From: an uncultured Lachnospiraceae bacterium
GTDB taxonomy: Bacteria > Bacillota > Clostridia > Lachnospirales > Lachnospiraceae
DNA: 44,484 bases
Reading direction: 5' to 3'
Assembly (NCBI GenBank): GCA_904395885.1
Contig: CAJFOF010000070.1
Span: forward strand, 1 to 44,484
Part shown: one piece after another, positions 17,583-26,106 of the stretch
How the letters are laid out: each line of letters begins with the position of its first letter
Numbering within the stretch: position 1 is the first letter of the stretch
Translations under genes and position numbers: made by a program
Notes under the pieces: generated by a model
What the model was told of the DNA's origin: nothing
What the model saw: the letters and a program-made list of their open reading frames with translations, nothing else
The model's database searches: none

Positions 17583-17610
17583 CAATTTAATTAAATAATT
17601 TATTTAATAA
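17583..17610. promoter_or_regulatory. Operator copy 3 plus an adjacent half-site upstream of module B
   Basis: CAATTTAATTAAATAA (17583-17598) matches operator copy 1 at 14 of 16 positions. It is followed at 17600-17610 by TTATTTAATAA, a second partial copy. The site lies 60-90 bp before the module B start. No convincing -35/-10 pair could be fixed here, although several AT-rich hexamers are possible. Confidence 0.62.
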
Positions 17611-17670
17611 TATACAAAATAGATAAATTGTTAACAAGTATAACTGTAAAAAACACAAAAGGAGGACAAA

Positions 17671-18684
17671 ATGATTTCTTACAGAAAAGTAGTAATTACG
17701 GCGCCGGAGACGGTGGAGCTTCAGACTGCCGAGCTGGATGAAACTGCATTAAAGCCCAATGAGCTGCTGATCAAAAAACATTATTCTCTGATCAGCGCAG
17801 GGACAGAGACGGCGTGCCGTTCCGGGAAAGAACTGTGGTTTAAGCTGCCCGGCGTTCCGGGGTACAGCGGAGTTGGAGAAGTAGTGGCTGCCGGGGAGCA
17901 GGCGAAGCGCTTCCAGCCCGGCGATATTGTATATTACAAAGGGAAACACTGTGAATATGAGGTGGTTTCGGAGGATGACATGATTATTAAAATTCCTGAC
18001 GGAACACCGCTGGAGTATGTACCATTTGTTCGTATGGCTGCGATTTCATCCTCTGCGGTCAGGGCTTCCAATATTGAATTTGGCGACGATGTGGCGGTGA
18101 TCGGCCAGGGGCTGATCGGACTGACAGCCATGATGGAGGCAAAAATGCAGGGAGCCAGAGTCATCGCGGTGGATCCGTCTGAAAAGCGCCTTGCCATCGC
18201 AAAGCAGTGCGGGGCAGATGAGGCGTTAAATCCCAATACTGTCAATGTCAAGGAGGTGATAGAGCAGCTGACAGAAAAGAGAATGGTGACGACGCTGATC
18301 GACGCCACGGGAAGCTCCAAAGTGATCTGTGAGAATATAGGCAATATTGCCTGGGGAGGGGAACTGATCTTACTGGGGTCTCCCAGAAAGCCTTACGAGG
18401 CAAATATTACAGAACTGCTGCAGCACATCCACCAGTTCCGCTTTAACGTGGAGGTGAAGGGGGCTCACGAGATGAGATATCCTCTGATGGGCGGCAATAA
18501 ATTCATCAAACATTCCACAGAGCGCACTTCCAGGATTCTCATTGAAAAACTGAGAGACGGGAGTTTTCCTGTAAAGCCTCTTCTGACCCAGAAGGTCAGA
18601 CCGGAAGACGCGGCGGAAGTTTATGCAAGGATTGCAGCGGGAGACGAAGAGTATCTGGGGGTTATTTTTGACTGGACCAAGTGA
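17671..18684 (+). CDS. Medium-chain (zinc-type) alcohol dehydrogenase family protein
   Basis: This is an MDR-superfamily dehydrogenase (337 aa), first gene of module B. The GroES-like N-terminal half contains HYSLISAGTET and VPGYSGVGEVVAAGE. The Rossmann half has VAVIGQGLIGLTAMMEAKMQGARVIAVDPSEKRL near residues 146-180 and a later GGELILLGSPR. The four-cysteine structural zinc loop is not evident, and the usual catalytic CGxD/H motif is weak, so it may belong to a zinc-independent or variant sugar-alcohol dehydrogenase group. AAAGGAGG precedes the ATG. It probably oxidises or reduces a sugar intermediate handled with the Gfo/Idh enzymes. The substrate is unknown. Confidence 0.8.
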   Translation: MISYRKVVITAPETVELQTAELDETALKPNELLIKKHYSLISAGTETACRSGKELWFKLPGVPGYSGVGEVVAAGEQAKRFQPGDIVYYKGKHCEYEVVSEDDMIIKIPDGTPLEYVPFVRMAAISSSAVRASNIEFGDDVAVIGQGLIGLTAMMEAKMQGARVIAVDPSEKRLAIAKQCGADEALNPNTVNVKEVIEQLTEKRMVTTLIDATGSSKVICENIGNIAWGGELILLGSPRKPYEANITELLQHIHQFRFNVEVKGAHEMRYPLMGGNKFIKHSTERTSRILIEKLRDGSFPVKPLLTQKVRPEDAAEVYARIAAGDEEYLGVIFDWTK

Positions 18685-18707
18685 CAAAAGGAAGGAGAAG
18701 GGAATTT

Positions 18708-20219
18708 ATGAAAAAAGACAACATGAAGAGAGCGGCCGTTTTGCTGGCGTCTGTAGCAGCGCTGACTGGATGCGCCATGCCAAGTGTGGGGACTGACGGG
18801 GAAGAGACGACGGCGGCAGCAACAACTGCCCAGCAGGCGGAGAGCAGCGAACAGCAGACATCCGCCAGCGGAGACGAGGAGATTGTGCTGCAGGTCGTGG
18901 ACTGGAGCGACAGTTCAAAAGCCTGGAGAGACGAATTCCATCAGAAATTTATGGAGGAGCATCCCGGTGTAACCATTGAATATACGTGCCTGACCCAGGA
19001 TCAGTTTCAGAATACAATTATGACATCCATTATGTCCGATGATGCCCCGGATCTGTTCCCTGTACCTGTCAGCACCATGCGGCTGCCTACCTGCGTGCAG
19101 GAGGGGTGGTTCCTGCCTCTGAACGACCTGATGCCAGAGGGCTTCTTCGACCAGTTTGAGGAGGGAACCCTGGTGGAAGGCAACCACTATATCGACGGCG
19201 TTTACTATACCCTGCCGGAGAAAGCGGCGCCTACCAGCGTCCTGATGTTCTACAATAAAGACATCCTGGAGGAATGCGGCCTGGAGGTGCCAACTACGTA
19301 TTCGGAGTTCCGGGAGGCCTGCCGGATTGTGACGGAACAGGGAGCGGGAGAGTATTATGGGCTGATCGACGGCGGAAAGCAGGTGGCCAGACTGGAGAGC
19401 CTGGTGAGAGGACTGGCGAATCTGGCGGGCGGTCAGCTCAGCGATAATAACATGGCCCTGACGTCAGGGGGAAGGGCGCCTTATGATTCAGAGGCAATGA
19501 TCGGGGCATATACCCTGCTGTCTCAGTTATATCAGGACGGCAGCATCCATCCGGACACAGTAAACCTGACGGCTCCGGAGGCCCGCTCCATCTTCGCCCA
19601 GGGAGAGGCGGCATTCCTGTGCCAGGGTTCCTGGTGCATCGCTACCTGGAGCCAGGAGAATCCGGACTTTAACTATGGCGTTATGCCTCTGATCATTCCG
19701 GATGACGGACAGAAGGGTTATCTGCCGGTCAGCGAGACTATCGCCTGGATGGGCATCAGCTCCCAGACGGAACACCCGGAGCTGGCGGCTGAATACTTGG
19801 TAGAAATGTACGGGGAAGATTTCCAGGGGGCGACTGTTGCAGGCGGAGAGCGCTACAGCGTGATCAAGGGTATTAATGAGAAGTATATGACCGAAGGACC
19901 CAGCCAGGATTATTATAATATCGCGCAGGAGCAGACTCTGTCGACTCCGATTGCAACGCACAGGGACAGCAAAGTCAATGATTTTTATGCGGAGGTTAAG
20001 TCCGTAGATCCCAGTCTTGGCTCCATCGCTCAGGGCGTGATCGCAGGCAGCATTACGGAGGACCAGATTCAGGGCATTCTGACAGAGCTGGCTGATGCGA
20101 CGACAGCCGAGTGGCAGAGAGCCAGCGAAGCGGTAGGGCTGGACTTTGGCGTATTTGAGTTCCCCAACTGGGATCCGATGGAAGCGTATACAGAAGAAGA
20201 CTATGCAGAACTACAGTAA
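18708..20219 (+). CDS. Sugar ABC transporter substrate-binding lipoprotein (module B)
   Basis: This is a family 1 extracellular solute-binding protein of about 503 residues, anchored to the membrane as a lipoprotein (signal MKKDNMKRAAVLLASVAALTGC, lipobox LTGC). A Thr/Ser/Gln/Ala-rich linker follows the cysteine. The body shows YTCLTQDQFQNTIMTSIMSDDAPDLFPV and PTTYSEFREACRI, typical of CUT1 binding proteins. The ATG is preceded by GGAAGGAGAAGGG. It is intact, unlike its module A counterpart, and probably works with the permeases at 21352 and 22348. An oxidoreductase gene lies between them. Confidence 0.88.
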   Translation: MKKDNMKRAAVLLASVAALTGCAMPSVGTDGEETTAAATTAQQAESSEQQTSASGDEEIVLQVVDWSDSSKAWRDEFHQKFMEEHPGVTIEYTCLTQDQFQNTIMTSIMSDDAPDLFPVPVSTMRLPTCVQEGWFLPLNDLMPEGFFDQFEEGTLVEGNHYIDGVYYTLPEKAAPTSVLMFYNKDILEECGLEVPTTYSEFREACRIVTEQGAGEYYGLIDGGKQVARLESLVRGLANLAGGQLSDNNMALTSGGRAPYDSEAMIGAYTLLSQLYQDGSIHPDTVNLTAPEARSIFAQGEAAFLCQGSWCIATWSQENPDFNYGVMPLIIPDDGQKGYLPVSETIAWMGISSQTEHPELAAEYLVEMYGEDFQGATVAGGERYSVIKGINEKYMTEGPSQDYYNIAQEQTLSTPIATHRDSKVNDFYAEVKSVDPSLGSIAQGVIAGSITEDQIQGILTELADATTAEWQRASEAVGLDFGVFEFPNWDPMEAYTEEDYAELQ

Positions 20220-20241
20220 AGATGGAATGGGAGGAACGGAT

Positions 20242-21315
20242 ATGTGTGCAGTCAGGATTGGTATCATTGGCACCGGGGGAAGCACCGGGATCGCAGCGGC
20301 TCACTTAGATGGATACAGAATGGCGGAGGCTGCCCAGGTGACGGCAGTATACGATCAGAACCTTGAAATGGCAGAGCGATGGCTGGCTCAGAAGGAAGGA
20401 ACGGGAATCTGCATCTGCCGGGACTTTGACGAATTTTTGGATCAGATCGACGGCGCCAGTATCTGTACTCCCAATTTCACCCATGTGGACTACGTGGAAA
20501 GACTGCTGAGGGCAGGAAAACACGTATTCTGTGAAAAACCTGTGGGGGTCTCAGAGGATGGCCTGGAGGGACTGGAGGATGCCGCAAAGGCGTCCTCCAG
20601 GATCCACATGGTGAATTTTAATTACAGAAACATCCCGGCTCTTCAGAAGATCCACGAGATGATCGCAGGAGGAGAACTGGGAAGGATCTATGTGTACCGC
20701 CACACAATGGGAGGCGGCAGACTGGCCAGCGAGGCGGTTCCGAGAGAGTGGAGGATGAAGAAAAAACTGTCCGGGAGCGGTTCTCTGGGAGATTTCGGGA
20801 GCCATATATTCGATACATTTTTTTACCTTTTGGGGGAAGGAGCCGGAGAGTTTCAGAAGCTGGAGGGAAATGGAAAGATCTGCGTGAAGGAGCGGATAGA
20901 AGGCGACCGGATGGAACCGGTAGAAAATGACGACTGCACAGTCTTTCAGGGATTTACGGATACAGGGGTTTTATTCAGCGCACTTACCAGCAGAGTAGGC
21001 GCGTTGGGGAATCAACTGGAGATCATCGGAGAACTGGGGATCGTCCGGTTTTCCATGGAGAATCCTCTGGCTGTCACTTATCAGCCGCGCCGGAAAGGGG
21101 AGGGTTTTACCCGGAAACCTGAGATAATTTTGGCGGCGCCAGGATCCGACCGCTGGAAAGCAGCAGACCATCCGGAAATGCTGGCGGCCAGTGAAAACGC
21201 AGCGGCATTTGTGCGCTGCATAGCAGAGAACAGACAGCCGGAGACAGATATTTTATACGGAATCAAAATCCAGAGGATCATTGATTCTGTCTGGAACGGG
21301 ATGCCGGTTATTTAA
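20242..21315 (+). CDS. Gfo/Idh/MocA-family oxidoreductase (module B, first)
   Basis: This is an NAD(P)-dependent oxidoreductase (357 aa) with Rossmann motif IGIIGTGGSTGIAAAHL, catalytic Lys in FCEKPVGVS, and GDFGSHIFDTFFYLL holding the second catalytic motif. GGGAGG lies upstream of ATG 20242; a longer open frame back into the binding-protein gene is not supported. It resembles the enzymes at 13055 and 24990 in the N-terminal motif and the GGxRLAxxxxxxEWRM block, so they probably act on related substrates. Its location between the binding protein and permeases ties it to uptake of the same compound. Confidence 0.86.
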   Translation: MCAVRIGIIGTGGSTGIAAAHLDGYRMAEAAQVTAVYDQNLEMAERWLAQKEGTGICICRDFDEFLDQIDGASICTPNFTHVDYVERLLRAGKHVFCEKPVGVSEDGLEGLEDAAKASSRIHMVNFNYRNIPALQKIHEMIAGGELGRIYVYRHTMGGGRLASEAVPREWRMKKKLSGSGSLGDFGSHIFDTFFYLLGEGAGEFQKLEGNGKICVKERIEGDRMEPVENDDCTVFQGFTDTGVLFSALTSRVGALGNQLEIIGELGIVRFSMENPLAVTYQPRRKGEGFTRKPEIILAAPGSDRWKAADHPEMLAASENAAAFVRCIAENRQPETDILYGIKIQRIIDSVWNGMPVI

Positions 21316-21351
21316 AAATGTCTGCATTGTTACAGAAAATGAGGGATAAGA

Positions 21352-22299
21352 ATGAGAGCACAAGCAGGAAAAACACAGGCGATCAGTGCCAGAAAAAGAA
21401 AAGAGAGGCGTACGGTCAATCTCTGGTGCTGGTTGTTTATGTCGCTGACATTGATTTTTTACATCGTATTCCAGGGATATCCGATCATCTGCAGCATCCA
21501 GTATTCACTTCTAGACTGGTCCGGCCTGACCAGCAGCGCCGACTTTGTGGGTCTGGGAAATTATGTGGAGCTGCTGAATGATTCTCTGTTCTGGAATGCT
21601 TTTATAAACAGTTTTAAATACACCCTTCTTCTGGTTCCATGCCAGCTGGTGGTATCGCTGGTATTGGCCTACATCCTGAATAATGACAGGATGAAAGGGA
21701 GGGTGGTTTACCGGACGATGTTCTTTCTTCCGGTTATCACCACAGCGTCTATCGTAGGAATCATCATGATCTTTATCTTCGGTGTATCGGGGCCTGTCAA
21801 TGCGTTTCTGCAAGCCCTGCACATCATAGATGAGCCGGTCCAGTTTTTGAGTGACGGTTCCATCGCCTTGTATACTGTAGTGGGGATTTCTGTCTGGAAA
21901 GATTGCGGTACCTACATGATCTATTGGCTGGCAGGTCTGTCCGGAGTATCCAAGGACCTGTACGAGGCGGCTGCCATTGACGGGGCCAACAGACGTCAGA
22001 CTTTTTTCCATATCGTTCTGCCGCTGATCGTTCCCATTGGGGGCGTGATTGCCATCTTATGTGCCATCAATTCCCTGAAGGTGTTTGATATCGTAAAGAC
22101 CATGACAGAAGGCGGGCCCTACTATGCCACAGATGTCATAGGAACCTTTGTTTACCGGCAGGCATTTTCCAGTGAGATGGGGATGCCAAGGCTCGGATAT
22201 GCCAGCGCTGCCGCGATCCTGTTCGGGATCACTGTCATTGTGATCGGCATTGTTTTGAATGTGGCGAAGGCAAAGCTAAACAGCAAGTCTCAGATCTAA
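21352..22299 (+). CDS. Carbohydrate ABC transporter permease (MalF/UgpA type, module B)
   Basis: This CUT1-type membrane permease has 315 residues. A basic N-terminus (RAQAGKTQAISARKRKERR) precedes the first membrane segment. The EAA loop near residue 203 reads DLYEAAAIDGANRRQTFFHIVLPLIVP. Other conserved stretches are YSLLDWSGL, YRTMFFLPVITTASIVGI and MTEGGPYYATDVIGTFVYRQAF. It is followed after 48 bp by its partner permease. No ATP-binding subunit is encoded nearby. Confidence 0.9.
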   Translation: MRAQAGKTQAISARKRKERRTVNLWCWLFMSLTLIFYIVFQGYPIICSIQYSLLDWSGLTSSADFVGLGNYVELLNDSLFWNAFINSFKYTLLLVPCQLVVSLVLAYILNNDRMKGRVVYRTMFFLPVITTASIVGIIMIFIFGVSGPVNAFLQALHIIDEPVQFLSDGSIALYTVVGISVWKDCGTYMIYWLAGLSGVSKDLYEAAAIDGANRRQTFFHIVLPLIVPIGGVIAILCAINSLKVFDIVKTMTEGGPYYATDVIGTFVYRQAFSSEMGMPRLGYASAAAILFGITVIVIGIVLNVAKAKLNSKSQI

Positions 22300-22347
22300 C
22301 CGGCACAAAAATCGGATAGAGCGATAGAAAGAAACGGTGAGGTGGCT

Positions 22348-23190
22348 ATGAATCAAACGAAATCTATCAAAACAGTAAAAACGCTGATCTCCCACGCGGT
22401 TCTGATCGTCATCGGGGTGTTATGGATGTATCCATTTTTGTGGATGGCGTCGGCATCTTTCAAGACCAACGACGAGTTTTTTGCAAACCGTCTTAGCCTG
22501 ATCCCGGAGACCTTTACCCTGGATAATATTATCCGCATCTGGACCGAGGCGAATTTCAGCACATATTTTATCAATACGGTGATTGTAACAATCTTTTCTG
22601 TGATCATTGTTCTGGTCATGACCATTACTGCAGGCTATGCCCTGGGCCGGTATGATTTTGTCGGGAAGAAAGTGCTGCTGTCAATCTTTCTGGCGAGTAT
22701 TACCATTCCCCTGGTCAGCACCATCATTCCCACGTACCAGGTTATCCGCAGCGCAGGGCTGGTGGGGACTAAGACCGGATTGATCCTGGCCCAGTCCGGA
22801 GGAGCCCATGTGATTTTTCTCATGCTGTTTTCCGGATATTTTCAGGGGATCCCCAACGAACTGGAGGACGCGGCCAAGGTAGACGGGTGCACCTTTTTTA
22901 AGACCTTCTGGTATATCATGATGCCTTTGGGCAAGCCCATTTCCATTACAGTGATCATCATGCAGACCATCTGGACCTGGAATGCATTTTTGCTTCCGCT
23001 GGTTCTGACATTGAACAACCCGAGTTCCAGAACGCTTGCAGTGGGACTCTACGCATTCAAAGGCGAAAACACCGTAGACTGGACCGGAATCGCCGCCGGA
23101 GGTTTTATCAGTGTTATTCCCATCATTCTGCTGTATATTTTCCTTCAGAAGTATTTTGTTGACGGGATAGCGGGAGCAGTAAAGAGCTGA
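22348..23190 (+). CDS. Carbohydrate ABC transporter permease (MalG/UgpE type, module B)
   Basis: This is the second permease subunit of the module B importer (280 aa from ATG 22348). GGTGAGG lies 5 bases before that ATG; a GTG two codons earlier is less likely. It has a typical N-terminal helix (LIVIGVLWMYPFLWMASASFKTNDEFF), the EAA loop LEDAAKVDGCTFFKTFWYIMMPLGKP, and the closing DGIAGAVKS. It is homologous to the protein at 12212-13042. Confidence 0.9.
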   Translation: MNQTKSIKTVKTLISHAVLIVIGVLWMYPFLWMASASFKTNDEFFANRLSLIPETFTLDNIIRIWTEANFSTYFINTVIVTIFSVIIVLVMTITAGYALGRYDFVGKKVLLSIFLASITIPLVSTIIPTYQVIRSAGLVGTKTGLILAQSGGAHVIFLMLFSGYFQGIPNELEDAAKVDGCTFFKTFWYIMMPLGKPISITVIIMQTIWTWNAFLLPLVLTLNNPSSRTLAVGLYAFKGENTVDWTGIAAGGFISVIPIILLYIFLQKYFVDGIAGAVKS

Positions 23191-23208
23191 TGAAAAGGAG
23201 AAAGAAAT

Positions 23209-24039
23209 ATGAAAATAGGATGTCATGCAGTTTTATTTACCAACAGAATTTTGACAGAGACGGAGAATATTCTCAGCGGCCTGAAGAGCACGGGCTGTGA
23301 GGGAGTTGAGATCGGTTCCCGTTTCTTTGGGCTGGACAAGCGGGAATACCTGCTGGAGACATTAAACAGCCAGGGGCTGTACCTGGCGGGCCTCCATGTA
23401 TCGGTCCAGTGGCTGGATCTGCTGAACAAACCGGAGGCAGCGGAGGAGAGTATTTTAAAGGGAGCGGAATTTCTGCAGGTTATGCCCTATAAAAATATTA
23501 TTCTCACCGGGATGATCGGCGCGGGTCCGTCAATCGCCGGGGAGGCGGAGCGGGATCCGGCTCTGAGAGACCCGCAGACAGTGGAGAAGATGGCAAAAAA
23601 TCTGAATGAAATGGCAAAAAAGGCGGCAGACAGAGGAGTTTCGGTCAATTACCACAATCACTGCTGGGAATTTGAAAATGACGGCCTGCTGTTTCATTCC
23701 CTGATGGAGTACGCGCCCCAGGTCAATTTTGCCCTGGACACCGGCTGGGCGGCGGTCAGCGGGTATGACCCCGTCGGGCTGATCGAGGCGGCTCCGGACA
23801 GGTTCCATTACGTCCATCTGCGGGATTTTAAGAAAGAGATAATGGAAGGCAATAAGACCTTTGCCCAGAAGCAGGAGGGATATGTGGATCTGGGAACCGG
23901 GGATATGGATTACCGGAAGCTGACGGATGTTTTAAAGAAGGCCATGGGGCCGGACGACTGGGCCGTCATAGAATACGAAAAAGGAGAGGTGTCCTTTGAG
24001 CGCTACCAGAGAGCCGTAGATTACCTGAAGGAGTTGTGA
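23209..24039 (+). CDS. Sugar phosphate isomerase/epimerase-like TIM-barrel protein (module B, first)
   Basis: This is a xylose isomerase-like TIM-barrel protein (276 aa), close in style to inosose dehydratase (IolE) and hexulose epimerases. Metal-ligand candidates are in VNYHNHCWEFE (His/Glu), FALDTGWAAVSG (Asp), YVHLRDFK (His) and WAVIEYEKGE (Glu). It has no obvious counterpart in module A. AAGGAGAAAG precedes the ATG. It may dehydrate, epimerise or cleave the keto-sugar made by the oxidoreductases; the exact reaction is not deducible. Confidence 0.83.
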   Translation: MKIGCHAVLFTNRILTETENILSGLKSTGCEGVEIGSRFFGLDKREYLLETLNSQGLYLAGLHVSVQWLDLLNKPEAAEESILKGAEFLQVMPYKNIILTGMIGAGPSIAGEAERDPALRDPQTVEKMAKNLNEMAKKAADRGVSVNYHNHCWEFENDGLLFHSLMEYAPQVNFALDTGWAAVSGYDPVGLIEAAPDRFHYVHLRDFKKEIMEGNKTFAQKQEGYVDLGTGDMDYRKLTDVLKKAMGPDDWAVIEYEKGEVSFERYQRAVDYLKEL

Positions 24040-24042
24040 CAG

Positions 24043-24960
24043 ATGAAGATAGGATTTTTGACCAATGCCCTGGTAGAGCAGGCCAGGCGCTCCGGCAGCG
24101 ATAGATTTCAGAACCTGGAGGAGGTGGCCGGCTGGGCGGCCTCCAACGGATTTACCGACCTGGAATGCGGTCCCATGCTTCCTCTGGACAGAGGGGCGTT
24201 TGAAAAGGTTCTGAGAGAAGGGAAGATAGGGGTGACAGCCCTGATCTACTGCCGCAATTATCTGAGCACGGACCAGGCCGAGGCGGCAGGGCACATAGAA
24301 GAGCTGAAAAAGAGAATCGAGTTTGCAGGGGATCTGGGCATTGAGAAAGTGATTACCTCCACCGGCATCGACAAGACCATCGAGGAGGGGATCTACGACC
24401 GGGATCCCGCTGTGAAGGACCGGGGGAATATGATCCGCAAGATTCCCATCCGCAGTCTGGACCGGGTCGTGGAGCTGTTTAAGCCCCTGGTAGAGCTGGC
24501 GGAAAGAAAGAATGTAAAAATATGTTTTGAAAATTGTCCTCTTATGGGAAATATCGCCATTTCCCCTGTGATGTGGGCGGAGATATTCAGACGCCTTCCA
24601 AGCGATAAAGTAGGGCTGTGCTACGATCCCAGCCATCTGGTCTGGGAGATGATTGATCCCTATGGCCCTGTAGAAGAGTTTAAAGACAGGATCTTCCATG
24701 TCCATGCCAAAGACGGCGCCATAGACCGGGAGCGGCTTGCCAGAACCGGGATCCTGACGGATTTCAGCTGGTGGAGCTATCGGATTCCAGGCCGCGGGGA
24801 GCTGGACTGGAAAAAACTTCTCTCCATGCTGGAGGCCTCCGGCTACGACGGAACCATCAGCCTGGAGCATGAGGACGCCGCCTATGAGGGCAGCATCGAG
24901 GCAGTGGAGCAGGGGCTGCTGGAGGGAAAGGCGTTTCTGGAAGAGAACCTGAAGCTGTAA
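24043..24960 (+). CDS. Sugar phosphate isomerase/epimerase-like TIM-barrel protein (module B, second)
   Basis: This 305-residue TIM-barrel protein is the module B paralogue of 14110-14982. They share IGFLTN at the N-terminus, LIYCRNYLS, CFENCPLMGNI, CYDPSHLVWEMIDPYG, FHVHAKD, WWSYRIPGRGELDWKKLL and SLEHEDAAYEGS. Conserved Glu, Asp, His and Glu in these blocks fit a divalent-metal site. Module B therefore has two distinct TIM-barrel enzymes, 3 bp apart, perhaps catalysing successive steps or forming a heteromer. Confidence 0.85.
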   Translation: MKIGFLTNALVEQARRSGSDRFQNLEEVAGWAASNGFTDLECGPMLPLDRGAFEKVLREGKIGVTALIYCRNYLSTDQAEAAGHIEELKKRIEFAGDLGIEKVITSTGIDKTIEEGIYDRDPAVKDRGNMIRKIPIRSLDRVVELFKPLVELAERKNVKICFENCPLMGNIAISPVMWAEIFRRLPSDKVGLCYDPSHLVWEMIDPYGPVEEFKDRIFHVHAKDGAIDRERLARTGILTDFSWWSYRIPGRGELDWKKLLSMLEASGYDGTISLEHEDAAYEGSIEAVEQGLLEGKAFLEENLKL

Positions 24961-24989
24961 AAATGTGCTTTGAGCAGGAGGAAATGACC

Positions 24990-26093
24990 ATGGTAAAAAT
25001 CGGCATTATCGGTGCGGGAACTACTATCGGGATCGCACAGAACCATATCAAGGCTTACCAATGCTGCAAGGACGCGGTAATCACAGGGGTCTACGATCTT
25101 CTGGAGGGGAGAGCCCAGGATTATATTGATAAATTCCAGTTGTCTGAGGCGAAAGCCTGCAAACATCTGGAAGAGCTCTTTTCCTGCTGCGACGCTGTCA
25201 GCATCTGTACACCCAACGCGACCCATGTGGAGCTGGCGGTTGAGGCTTTGAAGGCAGGAAAGCATGTCCTCTGCGAAAAGCCCTTTGCTCCGCTGCCGGA
25301 GGACTGCGACGAGGCCATCAAATACGCCAAACTCACAGGGAAAGTGGCTATGATCGGGCTGTGCTACCGGGAGATTCCGGGACTGGTCTTTATGAAAAAG
25401 CTGATCGATGAAGGGAAGATGGGCCGCATCTTTTTTGTCAGAGAGGAGCAGGGAGGAGACCGAATTGCCAACCCGGATGTGAAGCTGGAATGGAGAATGC
25501 AGAAGGATCTGTCCGGCCCAGGGGCTTTGGCGGATTTTGGCAGCCATATGATGGATATCTGTGACTATCTTCTCCGGGATACCTGCGGTGCGATCTGTGA
25601 GATTCAATGTATGGAAGACACCTGCATTAAGGAGAGAGAGATGATCGGAAAGCCGGGGAAAATGGGCCGTGTCACCAACGATGACGTAGCCTGCTGGATC
25701 TGCCGGACCACCGGCGGGACTCTCTATAATTTCACCAGCAGCCGGATCGGTGCGACTTTTATGCTTGAGATCGTAGGGGAGGGCGGAAAGATGATCTTTA
25801 ACGGGGACAAGCCATTTGAGCTGACCTTGCAGTTAAAGGAGAAAGACGGAGGATACAAGAGCCGCCCTGAAGTGGTTCCTGTGCCGGAGGAATGCTTTGG
25901 AGGGGATGAAAATGCTCCCAGGATTCCGTTTGAGATTAACTTCTACTATGAGATCCGCCAGTTCCTGGATGCGATTGAAAATGGAAACGAGAGTCTTTTA
26001 ACTTTTGAGAGAGGCAAGTATATCCAGACGCTGATCCAGGCGGCCCAGCAGGCGTCGGACATGGGAGCCGCAGTCTTTGTACCACAGGAATGA
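24990..26093 (+). CDS. Gfo/Idh/MocA-family oxidoreductase (module B, second)
   Basis: This NAD(P)-dependent oxidoreductase (367 aa from ATG 24990) has IGIIGAGTTIGIAQNHI, the catalytic Lys in LCEKPFAPL, and ADFGSHMMDICDYLL. AGGAGG ends 8 bases before this ATG; the earlier ATG 24984 is too close to the site. It is the nearest relative in the window of the module A enzyme at 13055, sharing the GTTxGIAxNHI opening, the GGDRIAN/GGNRIAN motif and the KVTNDD/RVTNDD motif. It likely performs the same reaction in the second module. Confidence 0.86.
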   Translation: MVKIGIIGAGTTIGIAQNHIKAYQCCKDAVITGVYDLLEGRAQDYIDKFQLSEAKACKHLEELFSCCDAVSICTPNATHVELAVEALKAGKHVLCEKPFAPLPEDCDEAIKYAKLTGKVAMIGLCYREIPGLVFMKKLIDEGKMGRIFFVREEQGGDRIANPDVKLEWRMQKDLSGPGALADFGSHMMDICDYLLRDTCGAICEIQCMEDTCIKEREMIGKPGKMGRVTNDDVACWICRTTGGTLYNFTSSRIGATFMLEIVGEGGKMIFNGDKPFELTLQLKEKDGGYKSRPEVVPVPEECFGGDENAPRIPFEINFYYEIRQFLDAIENGNESLLTFERGKYIQTLIQAAQQASDMGAAVFVPQE

Positions 26094-26106
26094 TGAGGGG
26101 ACGGTT

